A stretch of DNA of 5,317 nt from Acholeplasmatales bacterium. GTDB taxonomy: Bacteria; Bacillota_I; Bacilli_A; Acholeplasmatales; Anaeroplasmataceae. Location of the stretch: assembly GCA_024681175.1 (NCBI GenBank), contig JAILBI010000125.1:1-5317 (forward strand), read 5' to 3'. Below are positions 1-5,266 of this stretch, in pieces (positions within the stretch are counted from its first letter, which is position 1; every line of letters begins with the position of its first letter). The notes under the pieces are model-generated. The model made no database searches and was not told the DNA's origin. It worked only from the letters and a program-made list of their open reading frames with translations. The translations under genes and the position numbers were made by a program.

Positions 1-8
1 AAGCTAAC

Positions 9-37
9 TTGATATAAAAGTATATGTATGTTATTAT
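9..37 (+). promoter_or_regulatory. Sigma-A type promoter with extended -10, upstream of the membrane operon
   Basis: TTGATA (9-14) and TATTAT (32-37) are separated by exactly 17 bases, and a TG one base before the -10 box (29-30) makes it an extended -10. Transcription would begin near 44, giving a leader of about 115 bases before the start at 158. The leader is nearly all A and T, and I see no riboswitch or strong hairpin in it. A second match, TTTACA (55-60) followed by AT-rich -10-like sequence near 77-82, is weaker. In such AT-rich DNA chance matches are common, so this rests on both boxes, the spacing and the TG together. Confidence 0.5.
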
Positions 38-157
38 AAAAATAGATATATAGCTTTACAAAAATAAATAATTTATTAAATATAAAGGATATAAAAGATA
101 TAAAAATTATATACTTTTTTGATACTTTATAATTAATGAAAGGAGAAGATTGATAAC

Positions 158-1510
158 ATGAAAAAATTAATTTCATTAGCATTATCCTTGTTATTTTTCT
201 TTGTTTTTGCATTATTTAATTTTAATCAAGTTAATGCAAAAACAAATTATTTAAGTTTTAATGATGATGGTATTGCTACATTAGGTAGATATCCTCAAAC
301 TATGGTTGATGTAGATGCTGTTATAATTAAAACAGTAGGTAATTATAATTCGACAACAGGATGGTATGAATATGAAAATAAGGAATATGCTATCCTTAAC
401 GTTGAAATCGATACTGATTATGAAGATTCTGAATATTTTAATAATGGACAGCCTGCAAAGAATTATAAAAATATTGAAATGGGATTTTTAGTTGAAGATA
501 TTGAATGGGAAATATTATCATATGGTGATGGCTATGTAGATATTATTCCAACAAGAGTATTAGATAGACAAGTATTTGATAATTCTGGAAAATTAAATTA
601 TTTAGATTCTAGTATCTATGAATTTAATAATAAAACATTTATAAATGCATTTACTAATGATGAAATGAAATATCTAAAAAATTTAGGAAAAGAAGATGAA
701 TATTATGTAAGTTTACCTTCAGAATCAGAAGCTAAAGATTTTAAAGATGATAAATATGAAAATCCATCTGATTATGCCATTGCATCACGTTTATCTTGGA
801 ATCGTACATATGATCACGCTCCATATTGGACTAAAACTATTTCATATGAAGGAGATAGAATTAAGGTTCAATGGAGTAATTCAACTACATCTAATTGCCT
901 TGTTAGTGATAATAAAATAGGTGTAAGACCAGTAATAAGAGTTGATTATAAAGGTGCAAATAGTGGTGGAAGTTCATCATCAACTTCATCAAGTTCTAGT
1001 GAGGATGTTAATGTTGCACTTATAATTGGTATAACATTTTCTATATTAGGTGCATCAGGCTTAATTGCATTTTTCGTTCTTTGGGCTAAGAAGCATCCAA
1101 GTGGTAAACCACCACTATGGATTATCATCACAGTTTTTGGATCACTTCTTATAACAATTATAGGTATGAGTTGTTTTGCAGGAGGTATTTCATCCGGTGG
1201 ATTAAAATATGGTTATTATGTTCAAAGCGATTCACTATATAGTGATAGTAGTCAAAATATGGTTCAAGCTGGATATACTGGTTGGTTAATTAGATCTGAT
1301 GGAACTTGTGCATATGATGGATCTTTTGATGATAAAAACGATGCTAGTGATTTTAAAGAAATGCTAAAGGGAACATATACTATTAGTGGATCAAAAATTA
1401 AATTAACAGTTGGTGGTTCATATGGTGGCACTTATACATACACTATCAAAAATGGTAAATATTTATATTATAATGGTAAAGAAGCTTACCATTGGGTAAG
1501 GGGTGAATAA
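158..1510 (+). CDS. Exported DUF6273-like protein with two membrane spans and a C-terminal outer domain
   Basis: Function unknown. Residues 1-27 form a signal peptide (KK, then a Phe/Leu-rich core, likely cleaved after VNA). Residues about 35-263 resemble the DUF6273 domain: ATLGRYPQ near 40-47, IEWEIL at 115-120, FINAFTNDE at 161-169, YWTKT at 223-227 and the closing GVRPVIRV at 255-262. A Gly/Ser linker (269-281) leads to two membrane spans (about 286-310 and 320-343) joined by a short basic loop, KKHPSGKPP, probably cytoplasmic. This puts both the N-terminal domain and the C-terminal part (about 348-450) outside. The C-terminal part ends in alternating polar/aromatic strands (GTYTISGSKIKLT, then YTIKNGKYLYYNG) and looks like a small beta-sandwich or barrel. 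The start is supported by AAAGGAG at 139-145, 12 bases upstream (rather long), and by the signal peptide. It is followed after 2 bases by a zinc-ribbon membrane protein, so the two are co-transcribed. DUF6273 is assigned by memory of motifs; membrane topology is more certain than the name. Confidence 0.8.
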   Translation: MKKLISLALSLLFFFVFALFNFNQVNAKTNYLSFNDDGIATLGRYPQTMVDVDAVIIKTVGNYNSTTGWYEYENKEYAILNVEIDTDYEDSEYFNNGQPAKNYKNIEMGFLVEDIEWEILSYGDGYVDIIPTRVLDRQVFDNSGKLNYLDSSIYEFNNKTFINAFTNDEMKYLKNLGKEDEYYVSLPSESEAKDFKDDKYENPSDYAIASRLSWNRTYDHAPYWTKTISYEGDRIKVQWSNSTTSNCLVSDNKIGVRPVIRVDYKGANSGGSSSSTSSSSSEDVNVALIIGITFSILGASGLIAFFVLWAKKHPSGKPPLWIIITVFGSLLITIIGMSCFAGGISSGGLKYGYYVQSDSLYSDSSQNMVQAGYTGWLIRSDGTCAYDGSFDDKNDASDFKEMLKGTYTISGSKIKLTVGGSYGGTYTYTIKNGKYLYYNGKEAYHWVRGE

Positions 1511-1512
1511 AT

Positions 1513-2091
1513 ATGAAATATTGTACAAAATGTGGAACAATGTTACATGATGAAGATTTATTCTGCTCTAATTGTGGAAATAAGGTTTCTGCACCATTAC
1601 AAGCTAATAATAGTGCTAAAGTAGAAGAAAATAATGAAAAGGTTGTAGTTGAAGCTACACATACACCAAAAGAAGAAATTATTAAAGAAGATAATAATCA
1701 AAATTTCTCTAATGAAATTACTAATGAAACTGATATAAAAGAACAAAAAGAAGAAATAAATACTACTGCTGGTAAAAAAATTAAGAAAAGAGTCTCAATT
1801 CATGAACAGAAAATAAAAGAATTTTTACCAATAGCTTTAGCTATAATTGGATGTTCAATTATATTATGGATGATTGATCAGCTTGCTCCACTTGATCCGA
1901 CAGCAATGACACGTATATTTCCATATTTATTATTCTTATTCATAACAATATTTAATTCAGTTATGTCTATGATTAGAGCCATTAAAACATTAAAAAGAAA
2001 GATTTATTTAAAATCTGTTTTATCATTTGTTTTATTTGGATTATTGGTAACTTGTGCATTAATTGATTTTATATTTTTAGTAAATTCATAG
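1513..2091 (+). CDS. Zinc-ribbon protein with three predicted membrane spans
   Basis: The N-terminus is a zinc ribbon with two CxxC knuckles (C4, C7, C18, C21; YCTKCG and FCSNCG), the type common at the start of small Bacillota membrane proteins. Residues about 26-100 are a low-complexity Glu/Lys/Asn linker, probably disordered, ending in a basic patch (KKIKKR, 88-93). Three hydrophobic segments follow at about 104-122, 135-154 and 167-190. The basic loop between spans 2 and 3 (KTLKRK) puts it and the N-terminal ribbon in the cytoplasm. The ribosome binding site AAGGGGTG (1498-1505) lies inside the end of the upstream gene, and only 2 bases separate stop from start, so translation is probably coupled. 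The role is unknown; the ribbon may bind zinc and a protein partner. It is the last gene before the terminator at 2095. Stop codon is TAG. Confidence 0.8.
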   Translation: MKYCTKCGTMLHDEDLFCSNCGNKVSAPLQANNSAKVEENNEKVVVEATHTPKEEIIKEDNNQNFSNEITNETDIKEQKEEINTTAGKKIKKRVSIHEQKIKEFLPIALAIIGCSIILWMIDQLAPLDPTAMTRIFPYLLFLFITIFNSVMSMIRAIKTLKRKIYLKSVLSFVLFGLLVTCALIDFIFLVNS

Positions 2092-2094
2092 CTT

Positions 2095-2136
2095 AAAAGC
2101 TTTGATACATATGTGTCAAAGCTTTTTTCTTTTTTT
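2095..2136 (+). terminator. Rho-independent terminator of the membrane operon
   Basis: A 14-bp stem (2095-2108 with 2113-2126, one G-U pair) closes a 4-base loop, ATAT. It begins four bases after the stop codon at 2091. The stem ends in a T-run that continues past it (TTTTTT at 2123-2128, then C and seven more T's). The minus-strand gene at 2161 converges on it. Read from that side the hairpin is followed only by TTTTAAG, so it may terminate that transcript too, but less well. Confidence 0.9.
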
Positions 2137-2160
2137 GATATTAAAGTAAGTTTTTTATAA

Positions 2161-2436
2161 TTAAAATGAAGTAATTGTAAGTGTTAATCCTAGTGGTTTC
2201 ATTATTTTTAATAATGTGTCAACCTTTGGTCTTACAGTACATGATTCTATTCTAGCAACTGAAGAATGTGGAAGCCCACATATTTTTGCAAGCTCTCTTT
2301 GTGATATTCCAAGTTCATTTCTTTTTTTAATAATATCACTTATGATATTAGCTAAAATTTCCATCTCTTCAATGTCTTCTTTAATTTCTATATCAATATT
2401 TTTTGCTTTTTTCTTAAAGTCTTCCCAGGTTCTCAT
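2161..2436 (-). CDS. higA: HigA-type antitoxin, XRE helix-turn-helix protein
   Basis: A 91-residue protein with an N-terminal helical stretch (WEDFKKKAK, then acidic residues to about 27) and an XRE/HTH_3 domain over about 30-88. The HTH core is S45-Q46-R-E-L-A, turn residues near G54, and recognition helix HSSVARIE (57-64), ending in the usual LLKIMKPLGL. Length and layout match antitoxins of HigB/RelE-type toxins, which bind the toxin and repress their own promoter. The start is set by GGAGG (2446-2450), 9 bases upstream. The gene lies 2 bases downstream of a decayed toxin frame, the toxin-first order typical of higBA. Its own frame is intact although the partner is broken, so it is an orphan that may still act as a repressor or counter a toxin encoded elsewhere. 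The symbol is by family and gene order, not by a specific orthologue. Confidence 0.8.
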   Translation of the reverse strand: MRTWEDFKKKAKNIDIEIKEDIEEMEILANIISDIIKKRNELGISQRELAKICGLPHSSVARIESCTVRPKVDTLLKIMKPLGLTLTITSF

Positions 2437-2438
2437 AA

Positions 2439-2600
2439 TTATTTTCCTCCGTTTCTAGATTTATAATCATTACATTCGTTTATAGCTTTTTCAATTTCTG
2501 ATTTCGGCGTTTTATTAGTTTGTTTTCAAAGTAGAAGTACATTATTCTAATATAATTCTGAATAACCATCTTTATCTTCATAAAATATAATATTAAACAT
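2439..2600 (-). pseudogene. higB: Decayed HigB/RelE-type toxin (phage Gp49-like family), internal deletions and stops
   Basis: Read on the minus strand from ATG at 2600, the DNA encodes MFNIIFYEDKDGYSEL, the usual start of HigB-like toxins. A shifted frame at 2551-2519 then reads IRIMYFYFENK, resembling the late core strand that normally follows the WELRP segment. The original frame resumes at 2519 with TNKTPKSEIEKA and continues to a TAA at 2439, resembling the family's C-terminal (K)KT.KTP..EIE.A helix. In the ATG frame there are a TAG (2549-2547) and a TGA (2528-2526). The remnant spans 54 codons against roughly 110-120 for intact members. About 45-50 residues, including the expected WELR segment, are missing before the second piece and about 10 more before the third. 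No active toxin can be made. The relic keeps a ribosome binding site (AGGAG, 2613-2617) and sits 2 bases before the antitoxin start. Confidence 0.8.
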
Positions 2601-2602
2601 AT

Positions 2603-2622
2603 AAGATAGGTACTCCTATCTT
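2603..2622. promoter_or_regulatory. Perfect palindrome, likely operator of the higBA relic
   Basis: AAGATAGG (2603-2610) and CCTATCTT (2615-2622) form a perfect 8-bp inverted repeat around TACT. On the minus strand it begins about 7 bases after the -10 box, so it covers the expected transcription start and contains the toxin's ribosome binding site. HigA-type antitoxins repress their operon by binding palindromes in this position, so an operator is the natural reading. A 5' mRNA hairpin is the alternative. Confidence 0.55.
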
Positions 2623-2629
2623 TGAATTT

Positions 2630-2658
2630 ATGATAGCACAAATGCGTTCAAATATCAA
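2630..2658 (-). promoter_or_regulatory. Promoter of the higBA relic
   Basis: On the minus strand TTGATA (2658-2653) and TATCAT (2635-2630) are separated by 17 bases, with TGC directly before the -10 box (extended -10). The start of transcription would fall near 2623, at the edge of the palindrome at 2603-2622. Position and spacing fit a promoter that now serves mainly the antitoxin. Confidence 0.55.
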
Positions 2659-2773
2659 AATGTATAATATTTCATCTTTATCCAACAATACTTTAATATT
2701 AAAACTAAAGTCTCCATCTTCAAATTTTATTAAAAATTATTAAAAAAAGAACAATTAGATATATTATCATAAG

Positions 2774-2782
2774 TGATATAAT
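2774..2782 (+). promoter_or_regulatory. Extended -10 promoter element of the oxidoreductase gene
   Basis: TGA followed by TATAAT (2777-2782) is a full extended -10 match. The sequence 16-17 bases upstream (around 2754-2760) is a poor -35 box, which extended -10 promoters tolerate. Transcription would start near 2789, giving a short leader of about 15 bases that just includes the ribosome binding site at 2791-2795. Confidence 0.45.
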
Positions 2783-2803
2783 TAAATCATAGGAGTTTTA
2801 AAT

Positions 2804-3496
2804 ATGAAAATAGTTGTTATTAATGGAACAAATCATCAAGGCTCAACATATCATATTACACATAAATTATTAAATAAATTAGATGGAGATATTAAAGAAT
2901 TCTTTTTGCCAAAGGATTTTAATGAATTTTGTTTAGGTTGTACAAATTGTTTTAAAAAAGATGAAAATTTATGCCCACATAGAAATAAATTAAAGCCAAT
3001 AGAAGAAGCTTTAATTGAATCTGATTTAATTATTTTAGAAAGTCCTGTTTATGTTTATCATGCATCAGGACAAATGAAAGCATTATTAGATCATTTTGGT
3101 TATATGTGGATGGCACATAGACCACACGAATCAATGTTTAAAAAACAAGCTGTAGTAATTACAACTGCGGCAGGTGCAGGTATGAAATCTACAATTAAGG
3201 ATATGGCTGATTCATTATTCTTTTGGGGTGTTGCAAAAACATATAAAATAGGTTATGCAGTTCGCGCAATATCATATGATGGTATATCTGATAAAATAAA
3301 AAAGAAAATAGATAAAAAGACTTCTAAACTTGCGAATAAAATAAAGAAAAAGAATGGTAAAGTTAAACCAGGATTTAAGACAAAAGCTTTTTTCTTTATT
3401 ATGCATTTGCTTGAAAAGAATGGCTGGAATCCAAAAGATGTAGAATATTGGAAAGAAAAAGGCTGGACAGGTAAAAAAAGGCCTTGGAAAAAATAG
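2804..3496 (+). CDS. Iron-sulfur flavoprotein-like NAD(P)H-dependent oxidoreductase (flavodoxin fold)
   Basis: The protein starts with a flavodoxin-like beta strand and FMN phosphate loop (MKIVVINGTNHQGST, 1-15). It has the family signature SPVYVYHASGQMKALLDHF at 80-98 and a Gly/Ala loop near 120-130 (TTAAGAG), as in the NADPH-dependent FMN reductase family. Residues 43-57 hold four cysteines, C-x2-C-x2-C-x7-C (C43, C46, C49, C57). This is the compact motif that in iron-sulfur flavoproteins binds a [4Fe-4S] cluster next to FMN. The likely role is cytoplasmic electron transfer or reduction of a small molecule; the substrate cannot be told. The C-terminal third is unusually Lys-rich (about 164-187 and the end, KKRPWKK). 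AGGAG (2791-2795) lies 8 bases before ATG. It is transcribed divergently from the toxin-antitoxin relic. An azoreductase or quinone reductase role is possible. Confidence 0.85.
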   Translation: MKIVVINGTNHQGSTYHITHKLLNKLDGDIKEFFLPKDFNEFCLGCTNCFKKDENLCPHRNKLKPIEEALIESDLIILESPVYVYHASGQMKALLDHFGYMWMAHRPHESMFKKQAVVITTAAGAGMKSTIKDMADSLFFWGVAKTYKIGYAVRAISYDGISDKIKKKIDKKTSKLANKIKKKNGKVKPGFKTKAFFFIMHLLEKNGWNPKDVEYWKEKGWTGKKRPWKK

Positions 3497-3499
3497 TCT

Positions 3500-3544
3500 A
3501 CTTATAGTTGATTATTATAAATTTCTCCCAACTCAACTATAGGT
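3500..3544 (+). repeat. Inverted repeat after the oxidoreductase gene, possible weak terminator
   Basis: Bases 3500-3511 (ending TATAGTTGA) pair with 3533-3544 (starting TCAACTATA) over 12 bp with one G-U pair, around a 21-base loop. It starts right after the stop codon at 3494-3496. Only a TTT follows, so it is a poor intrinsic terminator. It also lies about 55 bases before the next gene, a helix-turn-helix regulator, and could be an operator for it. Confidence 0.4.
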
Positions 3545-3597
3545 TTGTATACTAAATATTAATAATAATTTACACTAAAATCGAAAGGAGGAAAAAC

Positions 3598-4218
3598 ATG
3601 GATTTAATTAAAATTGGAAAATTTATTGCCAAATGTAGAAAGAATAAAAATCTAACTCAAATAGAATTAGCTCAAAAATTAAATATTACAGATAGAGCTA
3701 TATCTAAATGGGAAAGAGGCAAATCAATGCCTGATTCATCTATTATGCTAGATTTATGTGAAATTCTTGAAATTAGTGTAAATGAATTATTGACTGGGGA
3801 GGAAATTGAAATGAAAGATTATAATAAACAAACAGAATTAAATTTAATTGAAATGGTAAGACAAAAAGAACAATCTGATAAAAGATTATTAAATATGGAA
3901 ATTGTAATTATGATAATGGGATTAATTTTTTATACATCTCTTGTTGTAATTGCATGCGTAATTAAAATGCCTATTTGGGCAAGATATGTAATAATATTTG
4001 GTGGTCTTTTTGTATTTTTAGTTGCAGCATTATTTTCTGTTAGAATAGAACAAAAAACTGGCTATTATGAATGTGAAAAATGTCATCATAAATATGTGCC
4101 TTCATTTACAAAGACATTATTTGCGATGCATGTAAATAGAACAAGATATATGAAATGCCCACATTGTGGTAAAAGATCATGGCAAAAAAAAGTATTATCT
4201 AATGATGAAAAAGAATAA
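3598..4218 (+). CDS. XRE-family regulator with two membrane spans and a C-terminal zinc ribbon
   Basis: Residues about 5-65 are an HTH_3/Cro-CI DNA-binding domain (IGKFIAKCRKNKNLTQIELA, recognition helix DRAISKWERG at 32-41, then the family ending LCEILEISVNELLTGE). Residues about 66-98 are a polar linker. Two hydrophobic spans follow (about 100-122 and 127-149). The C-terminal tail holds a zinc ribbon with paired knuckles C159-x2-C162 and C187-x2-C190 (YECEKCHHKYVPS and MKCPHCGKRSW). This HTH/membrane/zinc-ribbon layout recurs in Bacillota; target and signal are generally unknown. With both spans crossing, HTH and ribbon are cytoplasmic, so a membrane-tethered repressor is implied. AAAGGAGG (3584-3591), 6 bases before ATG, is the strongest ribosome binding site in the window. 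No clear promoter is seen. Its targets may be itself or neighbours. Confidence 0.85.
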   Translation: MDLIKIGKFIAKCRKNKNLTQIELAQKLNITDRAISKWERGKSMPDSSIMLDLCEILEISVNELLTGEEIEMKDYNKQTELNLIEMVRQKEQSDKRLLNMEIVIMIMGLIFYTSLVVIACVIKMPIWARYVIIFGGLFVFLVAALFSVRIEQKTGYYECEKCHHKYVPSFTKTLFAMHVNRTRYMKCPHCGKRSWQKKVLSNDEKE

Positions 4219-4234
4219 TAATTGCTTCATATAA

Positions 4235-4263
4235 TGGAAAATATATATTTATTATTGTATAAT
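4235..4263 (+). promoter_or_regulatory. Promoter of the NifX/NifB-like gene
   Basis: A consensus TATAAT (4258-4263) lies 17 bases after TGGAAA (4235-4240, four of six -35 positions). Transcription would start near 4270, leaving a leader of about 25 bases that includes AAAGGA at 4281-4286. The surrounding DNA is very AT-rich, so the -10 match alone would mean little; the spacing adds some weight. Confidence 0.4.
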
Positions 4264-4294
4264 TTAATAAATTTATTTTGAAAGGATAATATAT

Positions 4295-4645
4295 ATGATT
4301 GCAATTACTTATGATAAAGAAACAAATACTGTTTTCCAGCATTTTGGAAGAACTGAATATTTTTATTTATTTGATGAAAAAACAGGTGAAGAAAAAATAA
4401 TAAATAATGGTGGCTTTTCTCATCATGATTTAGCACCATATTTAAAATCTTTAGGTGTAACTACACTTATTTGTGGTGGAATAGGATCTCATGGTGTTGA
4501 GGCAGTAGAATCTTCTGGATTAAAGCTTATTCCAGGAGCCTTTGGTGATGTTAAAGATGTTATTGATGCATATAAAAATAACACATTAGTTGCAGATCCT
4601 AGCGCAATGCATTCATGTTCACATAGTGGTGAGCATCATCATTAA
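4295..4645 (+). CDS. NifB/NifX-type dinitrogenase iron-molybdenum cofactor-binding domain protein, His-rich tail
   Basis: A single small domain of the NifX/NafY/NifB C-terminal family (ribonuclease H-like fold) fills residues 1-100. The recognisable parts are VFQHFGRTEYFYLFD (13-27), HHDLAPYLKSLGV (43-55), the core CGGIGSHGVEAVESSGLKLI (60-79) and the closing DVIDAY segment. In nitrogenase systems the family carries iron-sulfur or molybdenum cofactors. Stand-alone copies like this one are common in anaerobes without nitrogenase and have no settled role. No other nif gene is present here, so nitrogen fixation should not be inferred. After residue 103 the tail has six residues able to bind metal (H106, C108, H110, H114-H116), suggesting binding of a transition metal. 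AAAGGA (4281-4286), 8 bases upstream, supports the start. Confidence 0.85.
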   Translation: MIAITYDKETNTVFQHFGRTEYFYLFDEKTGEEKIINNGGFSHHDLAPYLKSLGVTTLICGGIGSHGVEAVESSGLKLIPGAFGDVKDVIDAYKNNTLVADPSAMHSCSHSGEHHH

Positions 4646-4668
4646 TAATTTAAAGAAAAATGAAATTG

Positions 4669-4698
4669 TTGCATATTATAATATTTATATATATGCAA
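4669..4698. repeat. Inverted repeat just upstream of luxS
   Basis: TTGCATAT (4669-4676) and ATATGCAA (4691-4698) form a perfect 8-bp inverted repeat around 14 AT-only bases that include TATAAT (4677-4682). No T-run follows, so it is not a terminator. It ends about 20 bases before the luxS start and so probably lies in the promoter or leader. A regulator binding site or leader hairpin are both possible. I cannot place a convincing -35 box. Confidence 0.4.
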
Positions 4699-4719
4699 TT
4701 TAAAAAATAGAGGTATAAA

Positions 4720-5244
4720 ATGGATTTAATAGAAAGCTTTTCAATTGATCATAGATATATAATTCCTGGAATATTTATAAGTAGAGTTGATGATATTGAT
4801 GGAAATAAAGTAACTACATATGATATTAGAGTTAAAAGACCTAATGTTGAGCCTGCAATAGAAGTTAGTGCAATGCATTCACTTGAGCATATTATCGCAA
4901 CATATTTACGTAATAATAATGATTGGAAAAATGAAGTGATATATTGGGGTCCTATGGGATGCTTAACTGGCTTTTATTTAATATTAAAAGGAAATAGAAA
5001 GCCTCAAGATATTTATGATTTAATATTAAATTCTTTTAAAGAAGTAGAAAAATATAATATTGTTCCAGGAGCTCAAGAAGAAAATTGTGGTAATTATTTA
5101 TTACATAATTTAGCTATGGCTAAATATTATGCAAAAGAATTTGCGTCTTATTTAATAAATAATAAAGACAATAATAAAATATTTGAATATCCTAAAACTA
5201 AAAGATTAATTACAAATGATGGTAATAATTTTTATGATTCATAA
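4720..5244 (+). CDS. luxS: S-ribosylhomocysteine lyase LuxS (AI-2 synthesis)
   Basis: LuxS cleaves S-ribosylhomocysteine to homocysteine and 4,5-dihydroxypentane-2,3-dione, the precursor of the AI-2 signal, in the cytoplasmic activated methyl cycle. All signature residues are visible: metal ligands H53 and H57 in AMHSLEH, the third ligand C123 in GAQEENCGNY, the catalytic Glu E56 and the catalytic Cys C81 in YWGPMGCLTGFYL. H11 and R39 fit the substrate-binding positions of the family (ESFSIDH and DIRVKRPN). The homodimeric enzyme should be active. At 174 residues it is longer than the usual 150-160. The extra part is a C-terminal, Asn/Lys-rich tail after about 146. The ribosome binding site is AGAGG (4709-4713), 6 bases before ATG. 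Pfs (mtnN), which supplies the substrate, is not in the window. An inverted repeat lies just upstream. Confidence 0.95.
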   Translation: MDLIESFSIDHRYIIPGIFISRVDDIDGNKVTTYDIRVKRPNVEPAIEVSAMHSLEHIIATYLRNNNDWKNEVIYWGPMGCLTGFYLILKGNRKPQDIYDLILNSFKEVEKYNIVPGAQEENCGNYLLHNLAMAKYYAKEFASYLINNKDNNKIFEYPKTKRLITNDGNNFYDS

Positions 5245-5266
5245 ATGAAAATATAAAAAATACAGT

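Larger units (their letters stand above)
2593..2736 (-). other. Open stretch upstream of the toxin relic, possible gene remnant; no gene otherwise seen here
   Basis: This is the upper part of the long gene-poor interval between the antitoxin (2436) and the oxidoreductase (2804). A minus-strand frame without a start codon runs for 47 codons and stops at 2593, overlapping the toxin relic out of frame. Its first part, FEDGDFSFNIKVLLDKDEI, looks protein-like, but no family can be named. The frame also crosses the relic's promoter and operator, which argues against a living gene. Bases 2737-2773 are plain AT-rich sequence with nothing recognisable. Confidence 0.2.

Noticed and set aside
128..133. 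Consensus TATAAT just before the first gene
   Set aside because: Transcription would start at about 140, inside the ribosome binding site at 139-145, and there is no -35 box at the right distance.
946..1131. Minus-strand open frame of 61 codons
   Set aside because: It is antisense to the linker and first membrane span of the DUF6273-like gene and has no start signals or family resemblance.
2216..2458. Plus-strand open frame of 80 codons
   Set aside because: It lies opposite the antitoxin gene, has no ribosome binding site and its hydrophobic product is what the antisense of a Lys/Glu/Ile-rich gene gives.
2526..2549. TAG and TGA as recoded codons in the toxin frame, with NNVLLL as the true reading
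   Set aside because: Other genes here stop at TAA or TAG and use TGG for Trp. The shifted frame gives a better family match (RIMYFYFEN), and over half of the toxin is missing in any case.
4295..4645. Nitrogen fixation locus
   Set aside because: A lone NifX/NifB-type domain is common outside nitrogenase systems and no other nif gene is present.
3598..5244. A single operon from the regulator through luxS
   Set aside because: Gaps of about 75 bases hold a promoter-like site before the NifX-like gene and an inverted repeat before luxS, and the products share no clear pathway.
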